A DNA stretch of 64,000 nucleotides from Pseudotabrizicola sp. (GTDB taxonomy: Bacteria > Pseudomonadota > Alphaproteobacteria > Rhodobacterales > Rhodobacteraceae). Made by a program: the position numbers and the translations under genes. Location of the stretch: the NCBI RefSeq assembly GCF_030656345.1, contig NZ_JAUSNR010000023.1:62001-126000 (forward strand), read 5' to 3'. The notes under the pieces are model-generated. The model saw nothing but the letters and a program-made list of their open reading frames with translations. It did no database searches and was not told the origin of the DNA. Below are positions 1-7,941 of this stretch, piece by piece. The first letter of the stretch is position 1; each line of letters begins with the position of its first letter.

Positions 1-220
1 TTCGCGGGTCTTGGAACGTTGGGCCGGTATCCGCCCCCGCGCCCGCAGCCGCGCGCCGATGCTGGGCCCATGGCCGGGGCGGACGGGGGAGTTTATGGCC
101 AACGGCGGCTTCAAGATCGGCTTTGGCATGGCCCCGAAAGTGGCGCAGGTGATGGTTGATCTGGTGCTGGACGGGGTGGACCATGTGCCGGAGGGGTTCC
201 GGGTGGAGGCTTCGCTGTAA
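1..220 (+). CDS. C-terminal end of a DadA-type FAD-dependent oxidoreductase (partial)
   Basis: Only the last ~72 codons are present; the gene is cut by the left edge, with its frame starting at base 2. The tail reads through a proline/glycine-rich stretch (APMLGPWPGR), then MANGGFKIGFGMAPK and a short basic-acidic end. In my recollection this resembles the C-terminus of glycine/D-amino-acid oxidase (DadA-like) flavoproteins of Rhodobacteraceae, where this segment closes the FAD pocket. Substrate cannot be inferred from the fragment. It ends 68 bases before the convergent FMN reductase gene, and one copy of the GGAGTATTT repeat fills the gap. Confidence 0.6.
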   Translation, partial: SRVLERWAGIRPRARSRAPMLGPWPGRTGEFMANGGFKIGFGMAPKVAQVMVDLVLDGVDHVPEGFRVEASL

Positions 221-242
221 GCGATGGACTGTCGATAGCGCC

Positions 243-287
243 GGGGGCTCTGCCCCCGGGCCCCCGGAGTATTTTTGTCAAGATGAA
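243..287 (+). repeat. GGAGTATTT repeat copy 1 with GC hairpin (terminator-like)
   Basis: A GGGGGC-TCT-GCCCCC hairpin (243-257) is followed by a C-rich spacer, then GGAGTATTTTTG and CAAGATGAA (266-286). The T-run after the hairpin looks like an intrinsic terminator for the upstream oxidoreductase gene. It abuts the stop codon of the convergent FMN reductase. Confidence 0.7.
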
Positions 288-288
288 G

Positions 289-825
289 TCAGCGGGCAGT
301 TTCGGCGCGCAGGAGCTGCATGAGTTCCGTCAGACTCTTTTGCGCGCGGTCGTCCTTGAGCCGGCCCTGATCATCGAAGGCTGCGCCGGAGTTCGCGATG
401 AACACTTCTGGCCCGGGCAGCAGGCGCGGGCGGAACGGCACAAGGCAATGGCGCAGCGAGAACTGCGACCGCTCGCCCCCCGCACGCCCTGCGGCGGCGG
501 ACAGGATCGCCACCGGCTTGTCCCGCCAGGGCGCGCCCTTGGTGCGGCTGACCCAGTCGAGCGCGTTTTTCAGCACGCCCGACAGGTTCTTGTTATACTC
601 TGGCGTGCTGATCACCACTGCATCGGCGGCGGTGATCTGGTCGGCAAGTGTCTGCACCTCGGGCGGCATTCCCGCTGCCTCCAGATCGCCATCGTAAAGC
701 GGCAGGCGCAGGTTGCCGTCGACAAAGGTGCAAGCGCCGAAGGCGCGCACCGAGTCAAGCATCAGCATGCGGTTGGTAGAGGCGGCGCGCAGCGAACCGC
801 AAAGGCCAAGCAGGGTCGGGGTCAT
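289..825 (-). CDS. NADPH-dependent FMN reductase family flavoprotein
   Basis: 178-residue flavodoxin-fold protein. The N-terminal LLGLCGSLRAAS loop is the FMN phosphate-binding motif, and the STPEYNKNLSGVLKNALDW segment (about residues 75-95) is the hallmark of the FMN_red (chromate/azo/quinone reductase) family. It should use NAD(P)H to reduce flavin or quinones in the cytoplasm; the physiological substrate is unknown. The start is an ATG whose ATGA overlaps the stop of lrgB, so it is the last gene of an lrgA-lrgB-reductase operon and probably translationally coupled. A role in redox protection alongside the Lrg membrane proteins is inference. Confidence 0.85.
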   Translation of the reverse strand: MTPTLLGLCGSLRAASTNRMLMLDSVRAFGACTFVDGNLRLPLYDGDLEAAGMPPEVQTLADQITAADAVVISTPEYNKNLSGVLKNALDWVSRTKGAPWRDKPVAILSAAAGRAGGERSQFSLRHCLVPFRPRLLPGPEVFIANSGAAFDDQGRLKDDRAQKSLTELMQLLRAETAR

Positions 826-1550
826 GGCAATCCTTGGGTAAAGAGGGAGAGGGCAAGGGGCGCGACCAGCGCCGTCGCAATGGCATTCAGCGCCATGCCA
901 AGCGCGGCAAAGGCCCCGGCGGTCGGATGCACCTGTAGCGCACGGGCGGTGCCGATGCCATGGCTGGTCAGCCCCACCGCAAAACCGCGCGCCCGCCAGT
1001 CGCGCAAGGCAAGCAGGTTTAACAGCGGCGTCGCCACCACCGCCCCGGTGATACCGGTCAGGATCACCAGCACCGCCGTCAGCGTCGGCGACCCGCCGAT
1101 GCGTTCGGCAATGCCGATGGCCACCGGGGCAGTCGCCGACTTGGGCGCAAGCGAGGCCAGCACCGTGGCATCCACCCCCAGCGCCGCCCCGATGGCCAGT
1201 GCCGACAGCGCGGCGGTCACAGACCCTGCAACCAGCGCCGCGAGCACCGGCCACAGCGCCCGGCGCAGTCGGGGCAGGCTGTCGTAGAGCGGCAGGGCCA
1301 GCGCCACCGTCGCCGGACCCAGCAGGAAATGGACAAACTGCGCGCCCTCAAAATACGTGGCATAGGGCGTGGCGGTCAGGTGCAGCAGCACCGCCAGCAG
1401 TGCCACGGCGATCAGCACCGGGTTGACCACAGGCGTCCGCCCCGCCAGCCGGAAACAGGCATCCCCCAGCGCATAAGCCGCCAGCGTCGCGGTCAGCCAC
1501 AACAACGGGCCTTGCGACAGATAGCTCCAGATATCGGCGAAATCAGTCAT
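822..1550 (-). CDS. lrgB: LrgB/CidB/YohK family membrane protein
   Basis: 242 residues, strongly hydrophobic with about 6-8 membrane segments. The PKSATAPVAIGIAERIGG stretch (about residues 135-152) is the conserved LrgB signature, and a second conserved GIGTARALQ motif lies near residue 200. LrgB partners LrgA in the inner membrane. The pair was first described as holin/antiholin-like, while homologues act as glycolate/glycerate (plant PLGG1) or pyruvate transporters, so export or import of a small organic acid is a fair alternative. It overlaps lrgA by 8 bases and the FMN reductase by 4, which implies one transcript. Confidence 0.92.
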   Translation of the reverse strand: MTDFADIWSYLSQGPLLWLTATLAAYALGDACFRLAGRTPVVNPVLIAVALLAVLLHLTATPYATYFEGAQFVHFLLGPATVALALPLYDSLPRLRRALWPVLAALVAGSVTAALSALAIGAALGVDATVLASLAPKSATAPVAIGIAERIGGSPTLTAVLVILTGITGAVVATPLLNLLALRDWRARGFAVGLTSHGIGTARALQVHPTAGAFAALGMALNAIATALVAPLALSLFTQGLP

Positions 1551-1896
1551 CGTGCGACCCTGTCAGCCGGGCGACTCCGGCAAAGGTCAGCGCCCCCACG
1601 GCAATGGCAAGGATGGTGGAGACCACCACCGCCAGTGCGATGGCAGCAGTCTGGTCGCCCAGCGTGGCGAAGTGCCCCACCACCCCCACCCCGGCAGGCA
1701 CGAACAGCAGCGACAGATGCGCGAGGATGCCCTGCGCCGTGGGCCGCACAAGGGCCGCAAAGCGCGGGGATGCCACCAGCGCCGCCAGCATCAGCACCAT
1801 CCCAAGCACCGGGCCGGGCAGCGGCAGAGGCAGGGCACGGGCGAGGGTTTCGCCGACCAGCTGAAAGGTCAGTATCGCGATCAGGGCGTGAAGCAT
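1543..1896 (-). CDS. lrgA: LrgA/CidA family holin-like membrane protein
   Basis: 117 residues with four predicted membrane helices. The LPGPVLGMVLML segment in helix 2 and the LLFVPAGVGVV segment in helix 3 are typical of the CidA/LrgA family. It is thought to form oligomers with LrgB in the cytoplasmic membrane, affecting murein hydrolase activity or transport of small acids. It is the first gene of a three-gene operon with lrgB and an FMN reductase. No regulator (LytR/LysR type) is adjacent. Length and topology are normal for the family. Confidence 0.9.
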   Translation of the reverse strand: MLHALIAILTFQLVGETLARALPLPLPGPVLGMVLMLAALVASPRFAALVRPTAQGILAHLSLLFVPAGVGVVGHFATLGDQTAAIALAVVVSTILAIAVGALTFAGVARLTGSHDD

Positions 1897-1949
1897 CGGC
1901 GCGGCCTCTGGTTGTTTCGGGCAAGCCTAAGGCCCCGCGCGCAAAAGGA

Positions 1950-1977
1950 AAGGGCGGCTGGTCTCACAGCCGCCCTT
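1950..1977 (-). terminator. Hairpin terminator downstream of the polytopic membrane protein gene
   Basis: A perfect 11-bp stem (AAGGGCGGCTG with CAGCCGCCCTT) and a 6-nt loop lie just after the stop at 1995. Read on the minus strand the stem is followed by a T-rich run (TTTCCTTTTG). On the plus strand only TTG follows, so the minus-strand gene is the likely client. Confidence 0.7.
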
Positions 1978-1994
1978 TTGTCGAAATACGCCGG

Positions 1995-3200
1995 TTACTC
2001 GGCCGGAACCGCCTGCGACTGCGGCAGGCCGAAATGGCGGCGGTTCAGCGCCAGCAGCAGGACCAGCATGGCGATCTGCACCGCCACCAGCACTGCAGTC
2101 AGCCCCCAGTAGACAGTACCGAACTTGGCAACCAGACCCGCACCCACCAGCGCCTTGTTGATCCAGAACTGCATCAGCACTGCCAGCCCGACCCCGGGGC
2201 AGACCAGACCATAAGCCCCCGCCGACGGCGTGGCAGAGCGCATGAACCGGCCCACATAGCCATGCTGCCGCATCATCGACAATCCAAGGCCGAGGAAGCC
2301 GATCTGCACCGCCAGCAACGCGGTCAGCAGCCAAAGGTCATCACCCGGTGCCGCATGCACGCCGAAATGCACATGCAGCCCGTGGTTTTGCCGCAGCATC
2401 AGGATGCCCAACACCGCCATCAGCGGCACGATGTTCATCAGCGTCGGGATCTGGTCCTCTACCACCCCATGCTGCAACAGCGCGACCACGCCCAGCACCA
2501 CTCCCACCGCCGCCCAGACCACGGCGATCACCAGCAGCACCGTGGACAACACCAGCGCAATCCCTGCGACAGTGGACGAGGCGGACAGCGCCGCCGGGGC
2601 CGACATGCCGACACCGATCATCCCCAGCGCAAAAGCGGGCTGCACCTGCAGGAACGACCCGGCGCGGGACATGTCAAACCGCCCCGCCACCGACAGCCGC
2701 GCCAGATGCGCGCCCATCATCCGCAGGGTCATCACCGCAAGGCCGCCAAAGGCCAGCAGCGCCAGCGGGAACAGATATTCCACCACGCTCCACAGCCCCG
2801 GCACAAAGGCCAGACCGGCGGAGAAGCTGACATTCACAGTCATGCCCAGCATCAGGGGCAGGCCGAACAGCCCGGCCCCGGCATTGGACGCTTGCACCGT
2901 GGCGAACGCAGGCGAGCGCTTGAACGCGCCGTAGCGGCGCAGGTTCCAGACCATCAGCCGCACATGTTGCACGGCGAAAAACCCAAGGCCCAGATAGGCC
3001 AGAATGATCATCGCCTGTTGCAGCGGGTTGCCCGCGGCAAAGGCGCGCGCCACATCTTCAAACACCGGCACCGGCTGGCCGGGATGCGGCACCCACATGT
3101 AAAGCCAGAGGAAGAACGTAACCGCAATCCCGCCTGCCCCCAGTGCAGACAGGAAATAGGGCGGCGACCATTGGTCGGCAGGACGGGTCAGGGATGGCAT
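1995..3200 (-). CDS. Polytopic membrane protein, TsoY-like (TDT/SLAC1-like topology)
   Basis: 401 residues with about ten hydrophobic segments spread evenly along the chain, no signal peptide and a short polar tail. Opening motifs (PPYFLSALGAGG, WVPHPGQPVPVFED) and an internal FVPGLWSVVEYLFP segment match, from memory, a Rhodobacteraceae family annotated TsoY; I am not certain of that name. Overall layout recalls the tellurite-resistance/dicarboxylate (SLAC1/TehA) fold. Substrate is unknown. Its promoter region carries an ATTC-N8-GAAT dyad, the operator pattern reported for the persulfide-responsive ArsR-type repressor SqrR, which would place the protein in sulfur or sulfide metabolism (inference). 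It is followed by a strong hairpin terminator, so it is probably monocistronic. Confidence 0.6.
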   Translation of the reverse strand: MPSLTRPADQWSPPYFLSALGAGGIAVTFFLWLYMWVPHPGQPVPVFEDVARAFAAGNPLQQAMIILAYLGLGFFAVQHVRLMVWNLRRYGAFKRSPAFATVQASNAGAGLFGLPLMLGMTVNVSFSAGLAFVPGLWSVVEYLFPLALLAFGGLAVMTLRMMGAHLARLSVAGRFDMSRAGSFLQVQPAFALGMIGVGMSAPAALSASSTVAGIALVLSTVLLVIAVVWAAVGVVLGVVALLQHGVVEDQIPTLMNIVPLMAVLGILMLRQNHGLHVHFGVHAAPGDDLWLLTALLAVQIGFLGLGLSMMRQHGYVGRFMRSATPSAGAYGLVCPGVGLAVLMQFWINKALVGAGLVAKFGTVYWGLTAVLVAVQIAMLVLLLALNRRHFGLPQSQAVPAE

Positions 3201-3216
3201 GATGGGCCTCTTACAA

Positions 3217-3232
3217 ATTCACAATCATGAAT
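3217..3232 (-). promoter_or_regulatory. SqrR/BigR-like operator dyad ATTC-N8-GAAT
   Basis: ATTCA-N6-TGAAT, a perfect 5-bp dyad, lies 17-32 bases upstream of the start codon of the TsoY-like gene. A further TGAATA direct repeat adjoins it (3228-3239). ATTC-N8-GAAT is the pattern described for SqrR of Rhodobacter capsulatus. The site would overlap the promoter or leader, as expected for a repressor. Confidence 0.5.
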
Positions 3233-3328
3233 ATGAATATGGAAGCCCCCTGCGTCAATGCAACAGGCGGGCGGCGGACAAGGTGTCGCGGGGCCGCCGT
3301 CCGGCCGTCCGGTTGGCTTTTTGCGATG

Positions 3329-3787
3329 TCAGACCGCGCGCTGGAATGTCAGCGTTGTCACCCGGTCATAGCCGGGATGGCTGCTGCGCCCCGCCACTGT
3401 GAACCCCATGGCGCGAAAGGCGGCGTGGTTCTCGACCAGCTCGATCCGGGTCTGCAGTTCCAGCACTCGCAGACCCATGGCGCGGGCGCGTGTGGCAGCG
3501 GTCTCGACCAGCGCCCGGGCCAGACCCTTGCCCTGCTGCGCCTCCGCCACCGCCAGCTTGCCAAGATACAGCGCCTGCGGCTTTGCCGTCAGGATCATGC
3601 ACGCCACCGGCGGCGTGCCGGTCACCCAGACCTCGCCGGTCCGGGCCTGCACCGCAATCGCCTCTGCGGTCAGGGTCAGCATTGATGAGGGCGGATCGAT
3701 CCGCCCCTCCATAAACGCGAATTCCTGCCGGATCAGCTGCAGGATGGCGGTCCAGTCATAGGGGTCGGTGGCGCGGATGGGGGTCAT
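3329..3787 (-). CDS. GNAT family N-acetyltransferase
   Basis: 152 residues. The central LYLGKLAVAEAQQGKGLARAL region (about residues 72-92) is the acetyl-CoA binding motif A of GCN5-related acetyltransferases (Q/RxxGxG/A). The following ELQTRIELVENHAAFRAMGF stretch is the conserved C-terminal part including the residue that aligns with the catalytic Tyr/Phe region. The acceptor substrate cannot be predicted. The chosen ATG follows a clean family N-terminus (MTPIRATDPYDW); in-frame upstream sequence lacks GNAT character. It is divergent from smc, with 182 bases between them. Confidence 0.85.
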   Translation of the reverse strand: MTPIRATDPYDWTAILQLIRQEFAFMEGRIDPPSSMLTLTAEAIAVQARTGEVWVTGTPPVACMILTAKPQALYLGKLAVAEAQQGKGLARALVETAATRARAMGLRVLELQTRIELVENHAAFRAMGFTVAGRSSHPGYDRVTTLTFQRAV

Positions 3788-3969
3788 CTGATCGGGTCTT
3801 TGGGAATGGCACTGCCGGTCCGGCCACAAGATGCCAAACCAATCCGCCCGGCAAGGGGCCAACATCTTGGGGATAACCGGCACCATACCGCCAGATACGG
3901 GGGTTGCCCTGTTGACTCTGCCCCCGCCAATGCCCGACCATTCCCATCTTGCGACTCAAAGAGGCACAG

Positions 3970-6900
3970 GTGCGTTTTTCCCGGATACGGCTCAACGGCT
4001 TCAAAAGCTTTGTCGACCCCACGGATCTGGTGATCCATGAGGGGTTGACCGGCGTGGTCGGGCCGAACGGCTGTGGCAAGTCGAACCTGCTGGAGGCGTT
4101 GCGCTGGGTCATGGGCGAAAACCGCCCCACCGCGATGCGCGGCGGCGGGATGGAAGATGTGATCTTTGCCGGAGCCGCCACGCGCGGCGCGCGGCACTTT
4201 GCCGAAGTCTCGATCGTGATCGACAATCAGGACCGGCTGGCACCATCGGGCTTCAACGATGCTGACACCATTGAAATCGTGCGCCGGATCACCCGCGATG
4301 CAGGCTCCGCCTATAAGGCCAATGCCAAGGATGTGCGCGCCCGCGATGTGCAGATGCTGTTTGCCGATGCCTCCACCGGGTCGCATTCCCCGGCCTTGGT
4401 GCGGCAGGGCCAGATCTCGGAACTGATCAACGCCAAACCCAAATCGCGCCGCCGCATACTGGAAGAGGCCGCTGGCATCTCCGGCCTTTATGCCCGCCGG
4501 CATGAGGCAGAGCTGAAACTGTCTGGCGCGGAACAGAATCTGCTGCGCGTTGATGATGTGCTGGAAGGGCTGGCGCAACAGGTCGCCACCCTGACCCGTC
4601 AGGCAAGGCAAGCCGCCCGCTACCGCGAGATTGGCGAAGAGCTGCGCCGGTCGGAAGGGATGCTGTTGTTCCGCCGCTGGCGCGAGGCCGATCTGGCCCG
4701 GGCCGAGGCCGAAGCGCAGCTGCGTGACCGTCTGATCGCCGCAGGAAAGGCCGACGCAGCCGCCCGCGCCAGCACCAAGGCCCGCGAGGCGCGCGAAGAC
4801 GCCCTGCCGCCCAAGCGCGAGGAAGAGGCGGTGGCGGCGGCCATCCTGCAACGCCTTGTCCTGCAACGCGATGCGCTTGGCGATCAGGAAGCCCGCGCCA
4901 TGCAGCTGATCGAAACCCTGCGCGGCCGCATCACCCAGCTTGACCGCGATATGGAGCGTGAGTCCGGCCTGAACCGCGACGCAGGCGAAACCATCAGCCG
5001 TCTGGACTGGGAAATCGAGCAACTGCTGCGCGCCAATGAAGGCCACGATGACCGGCTGGCCGAGGCCGCCGAGGCCGCGCGTGACGCGGGGGCAATCCTG
5101 TCCGATCGCGAAACCCTGCTGTCGCAGGCCACCGAAGACTCGGCCCGCCTCGCCGCCCGTCACCAGTCGGTGCAGCGCCTGCTGTCCGACACCCGCGCCA
5201 CGGTTGACCGGGCCGAGGCCGAAGCCGACCGCGCGCGGGCCATGGTGGACACCGCCGCCGAAGCCGTTGAGGCTGCCGCTGAAGCCTATGCCAGTGCCAC
5301 CGAAGCGCAGGAAGACGCCGCAGCGCTGGCCGAAGCCGCCGAAGAAGCGCTGGACCAGACCGAAGCCGCCCGCGCCGAGGCGCAGGGTCGTGAGGCCGAC
5401 GCCCGCGCCGCCCGTGGTGAGGCCGAAGGCGAGGCCAACGCCCTGCGTGCCGAAGTCGCGGCTTTGGCGCGCCTCGTGGACCGTGAATCGCAGGCGGGCC
5501 ACCAGTTGCTTGACCGCCTGACGGTGGAACCCGGCTTTGAAAAGGCGCTCGGTGCCGCCCTGTCCGATGACCTGCGTGCGCCGGAAGTGGGTGCCGATGC
5601 GCGCTCCGGCTGGGCTATGCTGCCCGGCTATGACGACACCGCGCCCTTGCCCGCAGGCGCGCAGCCGCTGGCCCGCCATGTCGGCGCGCCCGATGTGCTG
5701 GACCGCAGGCTCAGCCAGATCGGGCTGGTCGGCCGCGCGCAGGGGGCTGCCCTGCAAGCCGCCCTGCGCCCCGGCCAACGCCTTGTCAGCGTTGAGGGCG
5801 ATCTGTGGCGCTGGGACGGGTTCCGCGCCTCTGCCGAAGATGCCCCCTCTGCCGCCGCCGCCCGCTTGCAACAGCTCAACCGTCTGGTGCAGCTGAAACG
5901 CGATCTGGAAGAGGTAGCGGCCCGCGCCGAAGGGGCCAAGCGCGCGCATGAGGCGTTGCAGGCCCGCCTCGCCGATCTGGCCCGCGCCGACCAGATGGCC
6001 CGCGACGCCCGCCGCGCCGCCGATGCCCGCGTCACCGAAGCCAACCGCACCGCTGCCCGCGCCGAAGCCGAAGCCTCCATCACCGGGGGCAAACTGGACT
6101 CCGCCCACCTCGCCGTCGCGCGGTATGAGGATGAGGCGATGGCCGCCCGCAGCCGCCTGCGCGAGGCCGAAGGCAATGCGACCGACCTGCCCGACCTCGA
6201 TGCCGCGCGCGACCGGGTCGAAGCGGCCAAGGTCGCGGTTGAGGCCGCCCGTCTGGCCATGCTCACCCGCCGCTCTGCCCATGACGAGTTGCGTCGCGAA
6301 GGCGAAGCCCGCGTGCGGCGCCGTCAGGAAGCGACCAAGGAACTGTCCGGCTGGCGTCACCGTCTGGACACGGCGGAAAAGCGCAGCGCCGAACTTGCCG
6401 AACGCCGCGCCGAAACCCAGGAAGAGCTGGAAGAGGCCAGCGCCGCCCCCGAAGAACTCGCCGCCAAGCGCGAAGAACTGTCGGATGCCATCGACACGGC
6501 TGAGGCCCGCCGCCGCAAAGCCGCCGATGTATTGACCGAAGCCGAAACCGCGCTGCGAGAGGCGCAGCTGACCGAACGAGACGCCGAACGCCTGAACGGC
6601 GAGGCGCGCGAGGCGCGCGCCCGGGCCGAGGCGCGCAACGACGCCGCCCGCGAAACCGTGGCCTATGCCGCCGAGCGCATCGCTGAGGACGCGGACTGCA
6701 CCCCGGCAGACCTGCTCGCCTCGCTCAAGGTCGACCCTGACAAGATGCCGGACGCCGACAGCCTCGACACCGACGTGCAGCGCCTGAAGCGCCAGCGCGA
6801 AGCCTTGGGCGCGGTCAACCTGCGCGCCGAAGACGACATGGCCACGGTCGCAGGCGAACACGCCACGCTGCTGAAAGAAAAGACCGACCTTGAAGAGGCG

Positions 6901-7425
6901 ATCAAGAAGCTGCGCGCCGGGATTTCCGGCCTGAACAAAGAGGGCCGCGAACGTCTGCTGACCGCCTTTGAACAGGTCAACCAGAACTTCGCCACCCTGT
7001 TCACCCATCTGTTCGGCGGGGGAGAGGCGCGGCTGGTGCTGGTCGAATCCGATGATCCGCTGGAGGCGGGGCTGGAAATCATGTGCCAACCCCCCGGCAA
7101 GAAACTCGCCACCCTGTCGCTGCTATCGGGCGGCGAACAGACACTCACCGCACTGGCCCTGATCTTCGGCGTCTTCCTCGCCAACCCCGCCCCGATCTGC
7201 GTGCTCGATGAGGTTGATGCGCCATTGGATGACGCCAACGTCACCCGGTTCTGCGACCTGCTGGACGAGATGGCCCGCCGCACCGAAACCCGCTTCCTGA
7301 TCATCACCCACCACGCCGTCACCATGGCGCGGATGGACCGGCTGTTCGGCGTCACCATGGCCGAACAGGGCGTCAGCCAGCTGGTCAGCGTCGATCTGAA
7401 AAAGGCCGAGGCGCTGGTGGCATGA
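3970..7425 (+). CDS. smc: Chromosome segregation protein SMC
   Basis: About 1151 residues, the full length of alphaproteobacterial SMC. N-terminal FSRIRLNGFKSFVDPTDL and Walker A (GPNGCGKSN, residues 32-40) are followed by two long Ala/Glu/Arg-rich coiled coils separated by a compact hinge (near residue 518). The C-terminal head holds the signature LLSGGEQTLTALAL (near 1050) and Walker B CVLDEVDAPLDD (near 1077). It dimerises and, with ScpA/ScpB, condenses and aligns the chromosome using ATP. I chose the GTG because SMCs normally begin right before R-F-S-R-(I/L)-R-L; an in-frame ATG lies 21 bases upstream at 3949. It is translationally coupled to the next gene by an ATGA overlap. Confidence 0.96.
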   Translation: MRFSRIRLNGFKSFVDPTDLVIHEGLTGVVGPNGCGKSNLLEALRWVMGENRPTAMRGGGMEDVIFAGAATRGARHFAEVSIVIDNQDRLAPSGFNDADTIEIVRRITRDAGSAYKANAKDVRARDVQMLFADASTGSHSPALVRQGQISELINAKPKSRRRILEEAAGISGLYARRHEAELKLSGAEQNLLRVDDVLEGLAQQVATLTRQARQAARYREIGEELRRSEGMLLFRRWREADLARAEAEAQLRDRLIAAGKADAAARASTKAREAREDALPPKREEEAVAAAILQRLVLQRDALGDQEARAMQLIETLRGRITQLDRDMERESGLNRDAGETISRLDWEIEQLLRANEGHDDRLAEAAEAARDAGAILSDRETLLSQATEDSARLAARHQSVQRLLSDTRATVDRAEAEADRARAMVDTAAEAVEAAAEAYASATEAQEDAAALAEAAEEALDQTEAARAEAQGREADARAARGEAEGEANALRAEVAALARLVDRESQAGHQLLDRLTVEPGFEKALGAALSDDLRAPEVGADARSGWAMLPGYDDTAPLPAGAQPLARHVGAPDVLDRRLSQIGLVGRAQGAALQAALRPGQRLVSVEGDLWRWDGFRASAEDAPSAAAARLQQLNRLVQLKRDLEEVAARAEGAKRAHEALQARLADLARADQMARDARRAADARVTEANRTAARAEAEASITGGKLDSAHLAVARYEDEAMAARSRLREAEGNATDLPDLDAARDRVEAAKVAVEAARLAMLTRRSAHDELRREGEARVRRRQEATKELSGWRHRLDTAEKRSAELAERRAETQEELEEASAAPEELAAKREELSDAIDTAEARRRKAADVLTEAETALREAQLTERDAERLNGEAREARARAEARNDAARETVAYAAERIAEDADCTPADLLASLKVDPDKMPDADSLDTDVQRLKRQREALGAVNLRAEDDMATVAGEHATLLKEKTDLEEAIKKLRAGISGLNKEGRERLLTAFEQVNQNFATLFTHLFGGGEARLVLVESDDPLEAGLEIMCQPPGKKLATLSLLSGGEQTLTALALIFGVFLANPAPICVLDEVDAPLDDANVTRFCDLLDEMARRTETRFLIITHHAVTMARMDRLFGVTMAEQGVSQLVSVDLKKAEALVA

Positions 7426-7772
7426 TCACCGCGCTGCGGGAGGCGGGCTTTCTGGCGGTCGAGGCCGAAGGCGACAGATGCCACGCCCGGCTCTGGGCCA
7501 GCTCGGTCGATTTCACCGCCACGCCGGATGGCGATCACTGGCAGCTTGCCCTGCACTGGCCGGTCCGCGCCTCCGCCGCACAGCGCGCGGAGTGGTCCGC
7601 CACCCACCCGACCGCCCCGATGGACATCCACAACGGCGAAACCCGCCTGACGATGCGGGTGGCGAAAGATGACCCGCAAAGCCTGCCGCTCTGGGCTGCC
7701 CTGGCCGAAGAGGCCGTCGCGCAACTGATCCGCTGGCGTCGGGCCCAACGCCAACCGGGGGAAGGCTACTGA
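7422..7772 (+). CDS. Conserved hypothetical protein coupled to smc
   Basis: 116 residues, soluble, no signal peptide or membrane segment. It is rich in Trp (six) and Ala, with a central Asp/Asn turn (MDIHNGETRLTMRV) and an amphipathic C-terminal helix (PLWAALAEEAVAQLIRWRRAQ). I do not recognise a named domain. Its ATG overlaps the smc stop (ATGA), so it is very likely co-translated with SMC. A chromosome-related role is suggested only by that coupling. Codon usage is like its neighbours, so it is a real gene rather than a read-through artefact. Confidence 0.75.
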   Translation: MITALREAGFLAVEAEGDRCHARLWASSVDFTATPDGDHWQLALHWPVRASAAQRAEWSATHPTAPMDIHNGETRLTMRVAKDDPQSLPLWAALAEEAVAQLIRWRRAQRQPGEGY

Positions 7773-7820
7773 ACCGGGCCATCGGCGCGCTGGACCCGCC
7801 CGTGCCGCACAGGCCCTGCA

Positions 7821-7874
7821 TTGCAGCTTTCAAAAATACTCCGGGGGAGTCCGCAGGACGGGGGCAGCGCCCCC
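7821..7874 (-). repeat. GGAGTATTT repeat copy 2 with GC hairpin (terminator-like)
   Basis: Read on the minus strand, a GGGGGC-GCT-GCCCCC hairpin (7874-7860) is followed by a C-rich spacer, then GGAGTATTTTTG and AAAGCTGCAA (7842-7821). It lies between the convergent smc operon and the lytic transglycosylase gene and reads in the direction of the latter. Confidence 0.7.
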
Positions 7875-7941
7875 CAACGCCGAGGCAAAGGCCTCTTTGC
7901 CTTTGCCGAGACATCGTGTGCGGCGCAGCCGCTCCGTCAAA

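Noticed and set aside
1329-3230. 633-codon plus-strand frame opposite lrgAB and the TsoY-like gene
   Set aside because: His/Gln/Arg-rich translation typical of an antisense frame of hydrophobic proteins; the opposite strand encodes recognisable membrane families.
3784-7089. 1101-codon open frame antisense to smc
   Set aside because: It arises from the GC-rich, stop-poor complement of the long Ala/Glu coiled coil; the composition (Gly/Phe/Gln-rich, no domain) is not protein-like, and the smc frame has all motifs.
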